Below are positions 23,291-33,330 of a stretch of 64,000 nt of DNA, piece after piece. The first letter of the stretch is position 1. Every line of letters begins with the position of its first letter. The DNA lies in the NCBI GenBank assembly GCA_949752735.1, contig OX457036.1, positions 11,478,352-11,542,351 of the forward strand, written 5' to 3'. Made by a program: the position numbers and the translations under genes. This stretch comes from Lumbricus terrestris (Eukaryota; Annelida; Clitellata; Crassiclitellata; Lumbricidae). The notes under the pieces are model-generated. The model was not told the origin of the DNA and did not search any database. It saw only the letters and a program-made list of their open reading frames with translations.

Positions 23291-23639
23291 CACATTAACA
23301 CACTTAGGTCTATGCATAAAGATGGATATCTAAATATAATTATTTAAATAAAATAGAAAAAAATCAACTGCAACTCGCATTTTTTGTGAAGATTTTGTTT
23401 GATCCTACTGACAGGGCCGTATTTACTTTGGTGGAGGCCCATGTGCATCGCTGTGGTGGAGGCCCAATAGACATGGATAATTGTAAAACAAATCAATTTT
23501 AATGGTGCCGTACGTACCACAGCAATGCCGTCACAAGGGCGCCTCACCTACAACTTGCAGCAGAATAGGCCTTACAAAATATAACGTTTAGGCTGATCTC
23601 CATGACATACGTGTAGGCTGCAGCCTATGCTGTAAAACT

Positions 23640-23880
23640 GGTTGCTTAACACTAAATGGCCTAAGTGCTGGATCACTCCTGGTTCGGCCAAACCAGAAGT
23701 GGGAGGAGCCATCTTGCTTTCAGCAGAACCCGAGTCAAACGACACAACAGCAAAGCGCCTATGGCAGCTAACAGAAACTTTAATAAATTAATGCCCTGCG
23801 TGAGGCTCGAACCCGGGTCGCGTGGATGACACTCAGTTTAACGACAAGCGCTCTCTCAACTGAGCTACGGACCCCCAGAA
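23640..23880 (-). mobile_element. tRNA-derived SINE, 3'-truncated copy
   Basis: On the minus strand the head reads GTCCGTAGCTCAG...GGTTCGAGCC (tRNA-like A and B boxes), followed by the same body as the fuller copy at 25078-25507. Similarity fades near 23640, so the (ATT)n tail is missing. It is nested in the hAT element. Confidence 0.8.
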
Positions 23881-23916
23881 TGTTGTTTACATAATAATCA
23901 AATCTTGTTGAGGTGT

Positions 23917-24315
23917 ACAAAGATGACCTCGGTGAATGCTTTGGAGACGAGCTTGTGCAGTTTGTTGACTTTGTGGAAACATTCAAGGACGAACAAGAGA
24001 ATTTCATGAATCGAGAATTTCATGTATCAGCTGATACAATGTCATGATAAACACGTTCAGGGGTCATTTCCTAATGTGGATATAGCACTCCGCATGTATC
24101 TAGTCCTCATGGTCAGTAACTGTAGGCCTACTGCGGAACGTTCATTCTCCAAAATGAAACTGAATAAAAATAGACTTCGCACATCGATAGGCAATGAGAG
24201 GTTGTCCCATCTGGCTCTGATGAGCATAGAATCAGACCTTCTGCGTGAAATTAACTTTAATGATCTGGTGACCGAATTTGCCAAGAAGAAAACACGCGAA
24301 GTTTCACTAATTTGA
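23917..24315 (+). pseudogene. hAT transposase C-terminal fragment
   Basis: The frame at 24022-24315 contains FPNVDIALRMYLVLMVSNC, AERSFSKMKLNKNRLR and LSHLALMSIESDLL, the hAT C-terminal dimerisation region in its usual order. An upstream piece in a shifted frame (23917-24015: FGDELVQFVDFVETF) belongs to the same protein. The catalytic N-terminal and middle parts are missing and a frameshift separates the two pieces, so the element is not autonomous. It lies inside the hAT ends at 23412-24549 in a consistent orientation. Confidence 0.85.
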
Positions 24316-24654
24316 TATGACTTCATAACCAAGAGAAACTAATTTCTGACCTTTCAGGCTTTCACGTTTCTTTCAATTGTTTATTTTCTTAAAATAATTA
24401 TTTGCGTGAAATTGTGTCTGTGGGCACTGGGCAGTGCACAGTACTAAAAAGTCTGTTTAAAAAAAATTCTTCCTTGTGTGGTGGAGGCCCCTATGTGGTG
24501 GAGGCCCGTGGGCATGTGCCCCTTGTGCCCACCCCTAAATCCGGGCCTGCCTACTGATTTGACGCGTGGTGAAGGACTACATTAGAAAAATATATCAAGG
24601 ATCGATAGTAACAGTAATAATTATGTTAAATTAGTTCGTGCCAAATCTTCTGCA

Positions 24655-24740
24655 ATGAGTATTAGCGTCTTGTCACGGTCTGCAGCATCCTTAGTACCTA
24701 CCCTAATGCGGGCCGGGAGTCTTGTCACGGGCTACAGCAC
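24655..24740. repeat. 57-bp tandem duplication at the hAT insertion point
   Basis: The CTTAGTACCTACCCTAATGC unit with GGGCCGGGAGTCTTGTCACG continues after the element at 30176 (CTTAGCACCTACCCTAATGC, then GTCTTGTCACGG). The hAT landed inside a pre-existing local tandem repeat of the duplication block. Confidence 0.75.
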
Positions 24741-25077
24741 CAGGGCCGGATTAAGGCATGTTCGACATGTTCGGCCGAACAGGGGCCCCCACACTTTAGG
24801 GGGCCCCCACACATGCAACATAAATTTTTTCATCAGTTTTAATCATAAGAGAAAAAATGAGCAAAATATATGGGAACAAATTGTCAAATTATTTGAAAAC
24901 TACTGATTTTAGCATAGGTTAATACAGACTTACAACTTTTGAACATGTGTGGGGGCCCTCATTGGAGTTTCCAATTCCAAGCAGACTTATCTTTAAATCG
25001 GCCAGAAATTCTGGCAAGGGCTATCAGTTTTAACTACTTAGATCTATATGATTTTAGACACTTAACACCTCTTCCGG

Positions 25078-25439
25078 GGGGGTCCCGTAGCTCAGTGGTG
25101 AGAGCGCTGGTCGTTAAACTGAGAGTCATCCGCGCGACCCGGGTTCAAGCCTCGCGCAGGGCATTAATTTATTAAAGTTTCTGTTAGCTGCCATTGGCGC
25201 TTTGCTGTTGTGTTGCTTGACTCGGGTTCTGCTAAAAAATAAAGATAGCCCCTTCCACTTCTGGCTTGGCCGAACCAGGAGTGATCCAGCACTTAGGCCA
25301 ATAGTGTTAAGTTACCGAACCCACTGCTGTAAAGCCGACCTGCGTGTCGTGCTATAGTGGGCCGTATTTCGCATAACATGTACTTGTACTCGTTCTGCGG
25401 TGTGTCAGATTGAAGCATTAAATGAAGATATTATTATTA

Positions 25440-25507
<68 letters not shown>
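25078..25507 (+). mobile_element. tRNA-derived SINE with (ATT)n tail
   Basis: The head has RNA polymerase III promoter boxes: A box-like TAGCTCAGTGG (about 25088) and B box GGTTCAAGCC (about 25143). A ~270-bp body shared with the copy at 23640-23880 follows, ending in GAAGATATTATTATC and the (ATT)n tail. The cloverleaf is too degenerate for a functional tRNA, and the copy pair with identical bodies marks a SINE family. Confidence 0.85.
25428..25507. repeat. (ATT)n tract, left of the LINE
   Basis: About 25 ATT units forming the SINE tail. Read from the minus strand it is also the 3' flank of the LINE. Confidence 0.95.
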
Positions 25508-25545
25508 TTATTTTTTTATATATATTTTTTTTGGTGTTTAAAAGA

Positions 25546-27684
25546 TCAGGTCTCGTCCTCCGCAACAGTAGTGAAAGTGCCACGAAATGCAATGGCGTTG
25601 TAGCGCTGAATACAGATATATATAGAAAGGCGCTGAAACAGAAAGGTCACCTCCCGCGGCTCTCCAGAAACAACCGAGAGACGTTGGCCACCCTCGCGGA
25701 TAAAACTGAGCCCGGCAGAGTTGATGGGGCCCAGTGTTTCCAGGGCAATGGGGACAAAGAGGTATGAAGGTGGCAGCCCCACGTACTTCTCGATTTTTCG
25801 TACGGCGGCTTGTTCCGCAGCGGATCCCGCCACATTTGCTGTGTGAGCGATGTAGGATGCCGCGCAGGTGTGGACCACTGTGGCATCCCAAGCCAGATGT
25901 TTGCCTGCTGCCCAGGGGATCAGTGTGGCCCCATCAGGTCTCTTGCCGTCTATGCGAGACAGACCAGACGGCTCTTTGGTACTTGGGACATCGGCTCTCT
26001 GCAAAGCCCGCCAGACTATATCATTGATGGCGTGATGACGAAGGGCCCGTCCAAAAGCCAATCTGCATGCGAGGTCGTGTTGGCCATCAGGGCCCACCAG
26101 AGCACCGCAGCCACATTGATGTGGGCTGCAGAGGCTCAGACCCAACCGAAGGCCAACTGCCACGCGCACTGCCTCATTGCTGAGACAGAGGCCGCAGGAA
26201 GGGATTGGTAGGACTGTCAACCAGTCGCCGGAGTGAGGGGATCTCACGGCCAGCAAGCGAGCTCGGTCAATTGGGTTATTGCTGTTACCCCAAACTGCCG
26301 ATTTATCCGCATCGATCACTGGCTTGTCCCATGTTGCCTGTTTAGTCGGCAACGGGTCGACACAAGATGGAAGTGTTTCCCTGCGGGCCAACAAGATAGC
26401 ATCCAAATGCGAATCAGACGCCGCTGAGCTGAGATCAAGAATGGCTGACTGGAGTGCAAGAGTTGTCGCAGCTGATGCCATATAGGCAGAAGAAGCCAGC
26501 GATCCAACCCTCCTCACGCCCACACCGCCATGTCTGATGGGCAACGTGGCCTGCAGCCATTGGGTGCTGTCCAGCTTGACGTTGACGATGGATTCGAGGC
26601 CAACTCTCATGATGTTGTCAAGCCTCTCTAAGGTTGAGTGGTCAGAGCATGGGGAGCAGCGGAGCAGATAACTAATCCTAGGGGCACCAAATGAGGATCT
26701 TAACAGTATAAGGGCGCCTTGAGATGGCAGACGATGTAGGTTTTCGATGGCATCACTCAAGAGCCCACATTGTTGCTCGAGAGCAGAATCTAAAGCCTGT
26801 CCCTTGAAGATGGGTGCCCCAAGAAGAGTGATCGAATCACTGTCCAGGCGTTGGAAATCCGACCATCGGTGATCGTCCCCGAAGCCCCCGTTGCGGGAGT
26901 ACCACTCACATTTGCCGCTGTTCAGATGGAGACCCATTGCAACAACGCGATCGTGGATGAGTTCGACATCCCGGGCTACTGTCTCCATAGGGCCTCCCAA
27001 GGAGAGGTCGTCCAAGTACCCTAATCGGAATGCCGACTGCAAAGAGCGTAGAATGGGTTGCAGAGGCAGGCAAACAAGTAAAGGACCGAGGGGGTCACCT
27101 TGTTGGGGTCCCATTTGTGAAGAAATTGAGAATTGGCCAAACCTAAGAACAGAGGCTGTCCCATAAGCTTGATGGACAAAACGGTATATTTCGGGGATAG
27201 CTTCAAGCGCGGCCTTCAGCATGACATCGCGACGCAGGCTGTTAAAAGCGTTCGCGAAGTCAAGCTTAACAAAAACATGATCATCGGGTAGATCAGTGAT
27301 GAACCTTCGAGCAGCATGTGCAGCCGCTTCGCAACCAGCCGGCGTGGCAATGCCAACCTGCAGCGGGGCAAAAAAGGACGTTAACTTGCCCACTGCAAAT
27401 TTGTTAGCACATTTGGCTGCGATACGTCTCCAGACGTAACCGATGGCGATGGGCCTAAGGCCACCTGCCTTCCTGGAGAGGGCGATGAGGTTGCCCCCAA
27501 ACAAAATGGGCCTCACCTCCAAGGGACAGCCGCCGCGCAACAGGAGGTTGACGAAGTAGGTTAGCACACTCAGTAGCTCAGCAGATGACTCGCGATGGTT
27601 TACAAGATCTAGGAGATGCCCAGGACGAAAACCATCTGGTCCTCCAGAGGAACCCGTCGGGAACGAACGAATTGCCTCCAACAC
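25546..27684 (-). CDS. LINE reverse transcriptase and PD-(D/E)XK endonuclease, 5' frame-broken
   Basis: 712 codons from the listed start; the true protein continues from the upstream frame (27609-28484). Reverse transcriptase motifs in order: GGPDGFRPGHLLDL near the start, KLDFANAFNSL with Asp142, GPQQGDPLGPLL, and the active-site YLDD at 223-226. C-terminal to the RT is CGCG...H...C (Cys524, Cys526, His536, Cys540), then EPSG, KRPDG with Asp584 and WDATV with Asp600, the layout of the restriction-like endonuclease of R2/R4-type LINEs, which nicks the target for target-primed reverse transcription. Active-site residues appear intact. Met at 27684 is only the first ATG in frame: in-frame sequence upstream (NDLLHLPDPKAATPLQITES) clearly belongs to the protein. 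Confidence 0.85.
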   Translation of the reverse strand: MLEAIRSFPTGSSGGPDGFRPGHLLDLVNHRESSAELLSVLTYFVNLLLRGGCPLEVRPILFGGNLIALSRKAGGLRPIAIGYVWRRIAAKCANKFAVGKLTSFFAPLQVGIATPAGCEAAAHAARRFITDLPDDHVFVKLDFANAFNSLRRDVMLKAALEAIPEIYRFVHQAYGTASVLRFGQFSISSQMGPQQGDPLGPLLVCLPLQPILRSLQSAFRLGYLDDLSLGGPMETVARDVELIHDRVVAMGLHLNSGKCEWYSRNGGFGDDHRWSDFQRLDSDSITLLGAPIFKGQALDSALEQQCGLLSDAIENLHRLPSQGALILLRSSFGAPRISYLLRCSPCSDHSTLERLDNIMRVGLESIVNVKLDSTQWLQATLPIRHGGVGVRRVGSLASSAYMASAATTLALQSAILDLSSAASDSHLDAILLARRETLPSCVDPLPTKQATWDKPVIDADKSAVWGNSNNPIDRARLLAVRSPHSGDWLTVLPIPSCGLCLSNEAVRVAVGLRLGLSLCSPHQCGCGALVGPDGQHDLACRLAFGRALRHHAINDIVWRALQRADVPSTKEPSGLSRIDGKRPDGATLIPWAAGKHLAWDATVVHTCAASYIAHTANVAGSAAEQAAVRKIEKYVGLPPSYLFVPIALETLGPINSAGLSFIREGGQRLSVVSGEPREVTFLFQRLSIYICIQRYNAIAFRGTFTTVAEDET

Positions 27685-28484
27685 ATCAGATTCCGTGATC
27701 TGAAGAGGGGTGGCGGCTTTCGGGTCTGGCAGGTGTAGCAGATCATTTGGGTGGGGTCCACCGGGTGTTTCTCAAGAAGAATCTTTAGATTATCCTCATT
27801 CTGCGGTGCAGGATGACTCTGATGGCACAAAATACGGACCGCTGCGCGGATGTTACCATCCTCCAATTTAGAGTTGATGGCTGCGATGAGGGCTTCTGAA
27901 TTGTGCGATGGCATACTGCGACCAGCACCCGAGGTCCCCATAACTGGATCCGTCCCCTGACTCTGTGACCATATCTGGACCCGATCCTTGATGATATTGG
28001 CCATGTTCCGTTTACGGCCCGCCCGAGATGGCTGCGCCAGAACACTCGGAGCGAACTGCAGGAGCGCCCTCCAATTGTCCAGCGAATCCGGGTTGCTGCA
28101 GATGCTGCGCAGGATCCCTGATAGAGCTTGTGCGCAAACCAGACGCGCCCCTCTAGCAATGTGCTTAAGGAGTGGACCACCAGGGTCTGGGTGCGTGAAC
28201 AGGTCAGGTCGACCGACCAGGTCCTGCTGCTGCAACCCGCGTCCATCATCTACACTCTGATCATCCACGATCGCATCTGAAGTAGATGGAACCGATGGAC
28301 CCGCAGAGCGGATGCCACGTCCGTCGGTTTGTTGTGATGCATTTAGGGGCGGGAGTTTCGAACCAGGACAAGTACTATTCCTGGGACCATGAAGATGAAC
28401 AGTACCATCGCCTAGATGGAGCTGCCTTGTGGCTAGGCAATGGCTGCAAACGCCGCTTGTTTTGCCAGCGCGCTCAGAAGGCAT
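27609..28484 (-). CDS. LINE N-terminal region with zinc-finger-like motif
   Basis: 291 codons; about the first 240 are genuine and the rest is out-of-frame readthrough after a one-base indel near 27745-27770. Near the start CSHC, then HLHGPRNSTC gives a C-x2-C...H...C pattern, probably a nucleic-acid-binding finger. The middle is Ala/Arg-rich without a recognised domain. Joined with the following RT frame, the protein would be about 980 residues, in keeping with single-ORF RLE elements. The first ATG is used as start; upstream in-frame extension is possible. Confidence 0.7.
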   Translation of the reverse strand: MPSERAGKTSGVCSHCLATRQLHLGDGTVHLHGPRNSTCPGSKLPPLNASQQTDGRGIRSAGPSVPSTSDAIVDDQSVDDGRGLQQQDLVGRPDLFTHPDPGGPLLKHIARGARLVCAQALSGILRSICSNPDSLDNWRALLQFAPSVLAQPSRAGRKRNMANIIKDRVQIWSQSQGTDPVMGTSGAGRSMPSHNSEALIAAINSKLEDGNIRAAVRILCHQSHPAPQNEDNLKILLEKHPVDPTQMICYTCQTRKPPPLFRSRNLMCWRQFVRSRRVPLEDQMVFVLGIS

Positions 28485-29163
28485 TCAGATTTTCACCTAT
28501 TAAAAACAGGTCACACGATAAACACCGGTGTTAAATAACCCGACATCATTCTGAAAGCGCTGAAGGCCAGGAACTGAATGTTAATTGCGGGTCAAACGTG
28601 ACGAGCAGATATTAAGCCACCTTAACTACCTCCAGCGCTCTGTGCGTTGCTCCGCCCACGGTGATTATGTAATAAGGGTCACCTGGGTCATACAGGTGCA
28701 ACCAACAGCTCCAAAAAATCACCACGCAAGACGTGTTTATTATGGGAAATGAGAAAAAAGACAACGAACCGAAACAAATAGGCAAGTAGTGTCACCCAAT
28801 CAAAGTGGCATTATTACTGCAACAAACACAGCAAAACGAAACCGGTGCATAACCACTAGAAGCCTGGCCAGCCCCGTTGAACTGTAGCCTACGAGAAGTG
28901 TAGGACAGACAAATTATGCTGGAACGACCGCAGCTCTAAAAATAGCCGTGGACAGAGTGGACAAAACTCTGAATTTGTGCATAGAAACAGGCTATAAAAA
29001 CCGAGAAGAAGCAACCTAGTTATACCTGAACGTGAAAGACGTCGCGAAACGCAAGCTGTGCATCAGAAAATGCGGAGAAGTGTGAGAAAAACGGTAAAAC
29101 CAGTTGAGCTAACTCAGACAACATAAGAAACACTGTCACGTGGACGAGGCCATTCCAAACAAC

Positions 29164-29166
<3 letters not shown>
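28485..29166 (-). other. LINE 5' untranslated region
   Basis: No ORF on either strand. Bounded by the N-terminal coding region and the (ATT)n tract. I see no recognisable promoter. Confidence 0.5.
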
Positions 29167-29243
<77 letters not shown>

Positions 29244-29281
29244 GTTATTATTATTATTATTATTATTGTTATTATTATTAT
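29167..29281. repeat. (ATT)n tract, right of the LINE
   Basis: ATT repeats with a few GTT units, best explained as the other half of the SINE tail that the LINE split. Confidence 0.9.
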
Positions 29282-29816
29282 TCCGATCCGAATTCAAGTG
29301 CTATGTAGCGCATTTATGAAAATTTCATTTAATGGCATCATTATGCACTCTTTGCGTTTACGAATTAGGTCTAGGCCTACTTCTTGCGCAACCGCGAAAA
29401 TATAGGCCTATATTAGTGTGTGATCAGTGGCAGTACTAGTGCTACAAAAGGACAAATCAGGGCAAATGCCATAGCTGGTACAAATCCTTTGCCTTGGTCG
29501 TTGTCCTGCCACAAGACTGCCAGAATATTTTCCCTGCCAAGAATTTATTTAGGGCATAAATCGCTTCTGCACAGTTTACTTGTACGAGTGCCCTGACTAG
29601 TATGCCCTGGTTAAAAAGTCGGATTATAGTATTCTTAAAAGGTAGGCTAATAGATGAATACTTTAACACTAGACTGGAATATAAAAAGACATGTTCATAT
29701 TGTAAAAAAGAAGGATCGAAATAAGCTTACTAATAGAAGATTGTTGATTTGTTGAATATACCACGTTTTGTGTCAATTGTGTGTTCTTTTTCAGTGAGTC
29801 TGTAAGGTTGGGGCCC
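29282..29816. other. Internal remnant of the hAT at 24741-30167
   Basis: AT-rich DNA between the (ATT)n tract and the MITE. Small ORFs only, no motif seen. Confidence 0.45.
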
Positions 29817-30121
29817 ATGGGCGGAGTTTGGTTTCCGTGTTGGGAGGGGGGGGGGTAAAAAAAACTTGATCCAGAACGCGCGGCGCCGACAATATTTTTT
29901 TGCTTCGGCTCAAAAAAGTTGATGGCCTTTTTTATAGTGGTCAAGCTCAAATCTCACGAAAATTACTATGTATTTCCAGGCCGAAAAAGTTGATGACCTT
30001 TTTAGTCATTAGTTGGAAGTTCTTGGGGGGGAGGTTAAGCCCGAAAAGGATACCATTTACACGGTAAAAACATGACTCTGGGGCATCTTTGGGGGCTTAG
30101 CCTCAGATAAACTCCGCCGAT
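29817..30121. mobile_element. Mutator-like MITE with exact 10-bp TSD
   Basis: Ends ATGGGCGGAGTTT and AAACTCCGCCGAT, flanked by the identical 10-mer GTTGGGGCCC at 29807-29816 and 30122-30131. A long TSD of 9-11 bp is typical of Mutator-like elements. Related to the MITE at 3222-3480. Confidence 0.88.
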
Positions 30122-30175
30122 GTTGGGGCCCCCACAGTTTTACCGAACATTTGTTTATCCGGCCCTGTACAGCAC

Positions 30176-30290
30176 CCTTAGCACCTACCCTAATGCGGGC
30201 CGGGCGTCTTGTCACGGGCGCGTGGGTGCATTGAGTAGCTAGACTGGATAGCGGCGCTATAGAAATTGCTAATTTCATTACATTTCAGTA
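30176..30290. repeat. Segmental duplication block, copy III (continuation)
   Basis: GTAGCTAGACTGGATAG and the GAAATT...GTAGGCCTAC tail match 3970-4000 and 15130-15175, picking up the block where the hAT interrupted it. Confidence 0.65.
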
Positions 30291-30536
30291 GGCCTACACC
30301 ATTTTCATCTCTTGCAATAATTGTCAGCCATTTGACGTCGATGGATGAAGATCAATGACCTCTGTTCTTTTGCCGTTGTTTCCAATGTTCTCTATCCTGC
30401 CTGGTGTATGTTTCAGGCTTGTTATGATTTTTAATTTGTTTTCCGTCGATTATCTTGCACGCAATGTCCCGTTGTGTGTGTGATCCGGTCAACATGGTGT
30501 TGTTGTCACGCGAAGAAACAATCGCCGCCATTTTGT

Positions 30537-30750
30537 CCAGCTGAAGTGTTCCATCTTTTTCCAGCTGAAGTGTTCCATCTTTTTCCAGCTGAAGTGTCCC
30601 ATCTTTTTCCAGCTGAAGTGTTTCATCTTTTCCAGCTGAAGTGTTCCATCTTTTTCCAGCTGAAGTGTTCCATCTTTTTCCAGCTGAAGTGTTCCATCTT
30701 TTTCCAGCTGAAGTGTTCCATCTTTTTCCAGCTGAAGTGTCTTCTTTGTG
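30537..30750. repeat. 24-bp minisatellite, nine copies, each with CAGCTG
   Basis: The unit CCAGCTGAAGTGTTCCATC plus T5 starts at 30537, 30561, 30585, 30609, 30632, 30656, 30680, 30704 and 30728 (one unit is a base short). Each carries an E-box CAGCTG. Because 24 is divisible by three, both strands give periodic 8-residue ORFs; I do not regard them as genes. Confidence 0.95.
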
Positions 30751-31369
30751 TCGTCCATACAGCGATGCAGCCTCTAAGGGACTTTTGTTTCTTCCGTTTC
30801 TGCTGTTGCGTCTTTTCGCCGATTCTCCTTATAGTCGGCACGATTGTATTGCCACGGGTAACTTCTCTTGCCTGATTCCTGTCGTCCATCGTGCTGATAA
30901 AAATGCATCCACTCACACATGCACACAGAGGAAGAGACAGGGACAGAGGCAGAGGCAGAAGTACTGTAACAGAAAGGCAGCGAATTATATGATCATATCA
31001 ATATAATTCTTGTCTCTGTTTTCAGTCTTGTTTTCATGCTTCTTCAGACTTTCATCATTTTCCACAGGTTTGCAGATCATTTCTCATTTCTTGTCCTTTA
31101 TCATTTTCTTTATAATAATTATATTCCTATAATTATACGTCGCGCAGTCAGTCAAAGATTTTCTTAACCGTTTTGGACCAAAAGGTTCAACGATATGAAT
31201 CGTTTATTAAGAAACGATCAGGGAGAAAAATTATACGACGCAGCTGCAGACGCAAGACTGTGGCTCTTGTCTCTGGAGTGCACGTTGCCTCCGATAAAAA
31301 CAATCGGCAGTGGAATCAGAAGTAGAGACTTGAGAGTCTGATGATTCCAGCGTAGTGGAAACATAAAAC
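30751..31369. other. Non-coding, nothing recognised
   Basis: No supported gene. An AGAGGC/ACAGGG purine-rich patch lies near 30930-30960 and AT-rich DNA follows. Confidence 0.45.
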
Positions 31370-33330
31370 TACGGAGTCTTTCCATCATCCACCCGATCCA
31401 AATGATTGCATCTCGTATATTAATGCGCTTGTCCCGAGTTCACGAAAACACTACAGTCAGTGTTCTCGAAAGTAATTTTATTATCTCAAAATTGCACTTT
31501 GTCTATTATAGGGACATTGTAAAATTTGACGCTGTAAGCTTACATGAAATAAGAATACGATTCACTGAATGTGTAACAGGAACATTAATATCCGTTGATT
31601 ATAATTTTATTGCAATCCGCTTGGCGCATAACAGACTTCGTGTTTAGTATCCGTCTTGGAGATAGGCCTATCCAGCGGGGTGGCATTAGAGTGTGCAACC
31701 TGACAACCTGTACAGTTCACGAGGGCCCCCGCTGTCAGGCCCCCGGGGTCCGAGTCAGTTTTTTACTTTAAGGATATTCAGAATGTATTCAAACCTACAT
31801 CTACAGCGTACACACCCAGTAATTTTTTGGGTTTCAGCCGGAATGTCCGTGATTAGGCTGCCTTATTACAAATATCTTTACTCTTTGCAGTGTTTGGCCA
31901 GAAGTAGTTGTACTGGCGTATAAACATAATTGTGTCGTGGTATACGCTGACGCGTTTAAAATTTATTACCTTTGTAGTAGACCTATCTCTCGACTTAGCT
32001 ACATGTTTCAAAGGTGGACTACCTGTTTCACCTAGCATGTAGCCTAGTTGAAGACTGCAGGACTGGAAAGGTGACCGAATGCTCTCTTTTAAATTATAAT
32101 GCAACACAATAGGCCTAGAGTGCGATGCAATAAAATTTAAATGCCGGTGAATGAAATGCAATACAATAGAATGATATACAAAACACTAACATACTGCATT
32201 TTATTTCAGAGCAATGCAATACTTCGCTTTAGGATACGATGAATTACAATACATTGCATTTCAAGGCAATGCAACACCACGCTTTAAGATACGTTACGCT
32301 CCCATCGGTATAAGCGAAGTTAGGTTGGCCACATTCGTTATAGCTTCGTAGGCTACAACTATATAGACATCATAGATCGCAGTTAAGCACAGCTTCTCAT
32401 CCATCTGTTGCTGCTGTTGCTTTTCCAGCGGTCAGAACAAACCGGAAGCAATAGACAAAACTTTGATCGATTCAACGCCAGACACGGAACGCGCTTCACG
32501 TTCGCGGATTGGATTTGAACGCAAAGCTTCAATATGGACCGTATTGACGTCAACTCGACAATGATGAATTAACCGTAGGCTAATCTTATGGAGTCAATCC
32601 TCATTTTGAGTCAGTCAGTCGGGTGCCCTACAAAAGTAATAATTATAGTCTTAGGGTGTTGCCATTGACTCATTGACTCTTCCAACTCAGCCTTCCAGCC
32701 AAGCAGGAGCAATCTAGCCAGACCTCTTACGAAGTTACGAACCAATGACCCGACCACTTCCAGTTGTGAAGCCATAAAAATCTCGTGATGACTTCAAATG
32801 CTGATGGCATCTAATTGATCGTATACTTCCATCAGTGCTCAAAGTGTGAAAAAATAAGTGCCTGGACGCTCTTACCTTTCCAAAAGAAGTGCCTGGACGC
32901 CCCTTACCTTTTCAGTCAGTACTGGCCAATAAGTGGCAGGACGGCGTTCAGATTTTAAAATAAGTTCATGGACGCCGTCCATGACCGTTCAGGCACACTA
33001 TAAACCCTGAAGTCTTCCATCGAACCGTGACAGCGACAATCCGCCTATAGCAGTCGGACTAATTGACTTATAACGTGCTCTGTGTACTATTCTAAGCAAA
33101 TTGCTTCTCTCCCGTAAACTCCCGGATATAAAAATTCATCACGCTAAATAAATGGTTGGTTCTGGCCGTGGTCCGATAATCCATGACGAATGGATTGGGC
33201 GAATACCAGGGGATTACCCGTCGTCAGCTGATCGGGTTTCTATGGACATAGCTCCATGTCAGGCGATCGGATGTCGTGGCTGGTGAAGCTGAACTGGAGA
33301 ATTAGACAAAGAGAGAGACGCATACACCCA
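31370..33330. repeat. Segmental duplication block, distal part of copy III
   Basis: Collinear with 5270-5890 (TCCATCATCCAC, AGTCGGGTGCCC, CCAGGAGCAATCTA-like, ATCTCRTGATGACTTC, GACTACCCGTCGTCAGCTG). It includes an insertion-like segment of about 32840-33000 with repeated GTGCCTGGACGC, and a ~60-bp tandem repeat at about 32205-32300. Confidence 0.8.
31673..31790. mobile_element. Fragment resembling the left end of the hAT at 16876
   Basis: The CAGCGGGGTGGCA...GTGCAACCTG...CGAGGGCCCCCG...GAGTCAGTTTTTTA order parallels 16876-16980. No matching right end was found, so it appears truncated. Confidence 0.5.

Larger units (their letters stand above)
23412..24549. mobile_element. hAT element, internally deleted, exact 8-bp TSD
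   Basis: Ends CAGGGCCGTATTTA (left) and, inverted, CAGGCCCGGATTTA (right), with GGTGGAGGCCC repeats just inside both ends. The identical 8-mer CCTACTGA flanks it at 23404-23411 and 24550-24557. It contains a transposase fragment (23917-24315) and a nested SINE fragment (23640-23880). Confidence 0.92.
25508..29166 (-). mobile_element. Non-LTR retrotransposon (RLE type) inserted in (ATT)n
   Basis: About 3.66 kb lying between two (ATT)n tracts (25428-25507 and 29167-29281). On the minus strand: a ~680-bp 5' untranslated region, one protein-coding region broken by a frameshift, and an A/T-rich 3' end. The C-terminal nuclease of the PD-(D/E)XK type replaces an APE domain. Insertion inside the SINE tail recalls the (TAA)n specificity known for Dong/R4-clade elements; clade membership is not established. 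Confidence 0.8.
24741..30167. mobile_element. hAT-type element with exact TSD, host of nested insertions
   Basis: Ends CAGGGCCGGATTAA (24741) and, inverted, CAGGGCCGGATAAA (30167), with subterminal TGTTCGG and GGGGCCCCCACA on both sides. The identical 8-mer TACAGCAC flanks it at 24733-24740 and 30168-30175. After removing the SINE, LINE and MITE, roughly 1 kb of the original element remains, with no transposase. CCCCCACACATG near 24807 is also inverted near 24943. Confidence 0.92.

Noticed and set aside
24022..24315. Domesticated hAT-derived host gene
   Set aside because: Only a C-terminal fragment with an upstream frameshift, still inside hAT ends with an intact target duplication; a decayed transposon explains it.
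25080..25160. Functional tRNA gene
   Set aside because: A and B boxes are present, but the anticodon arm does not fold properly and the sequence continues into a repeated body with an (ATT)n tail shared with 23640-23880, so it is a SINE head.
30474..30875. 133-codon ORF with 8-residue periodicity
   Set aside because: Produced by the 24-bp minisatellite; the opposite strand gives an equally periodic ORF.
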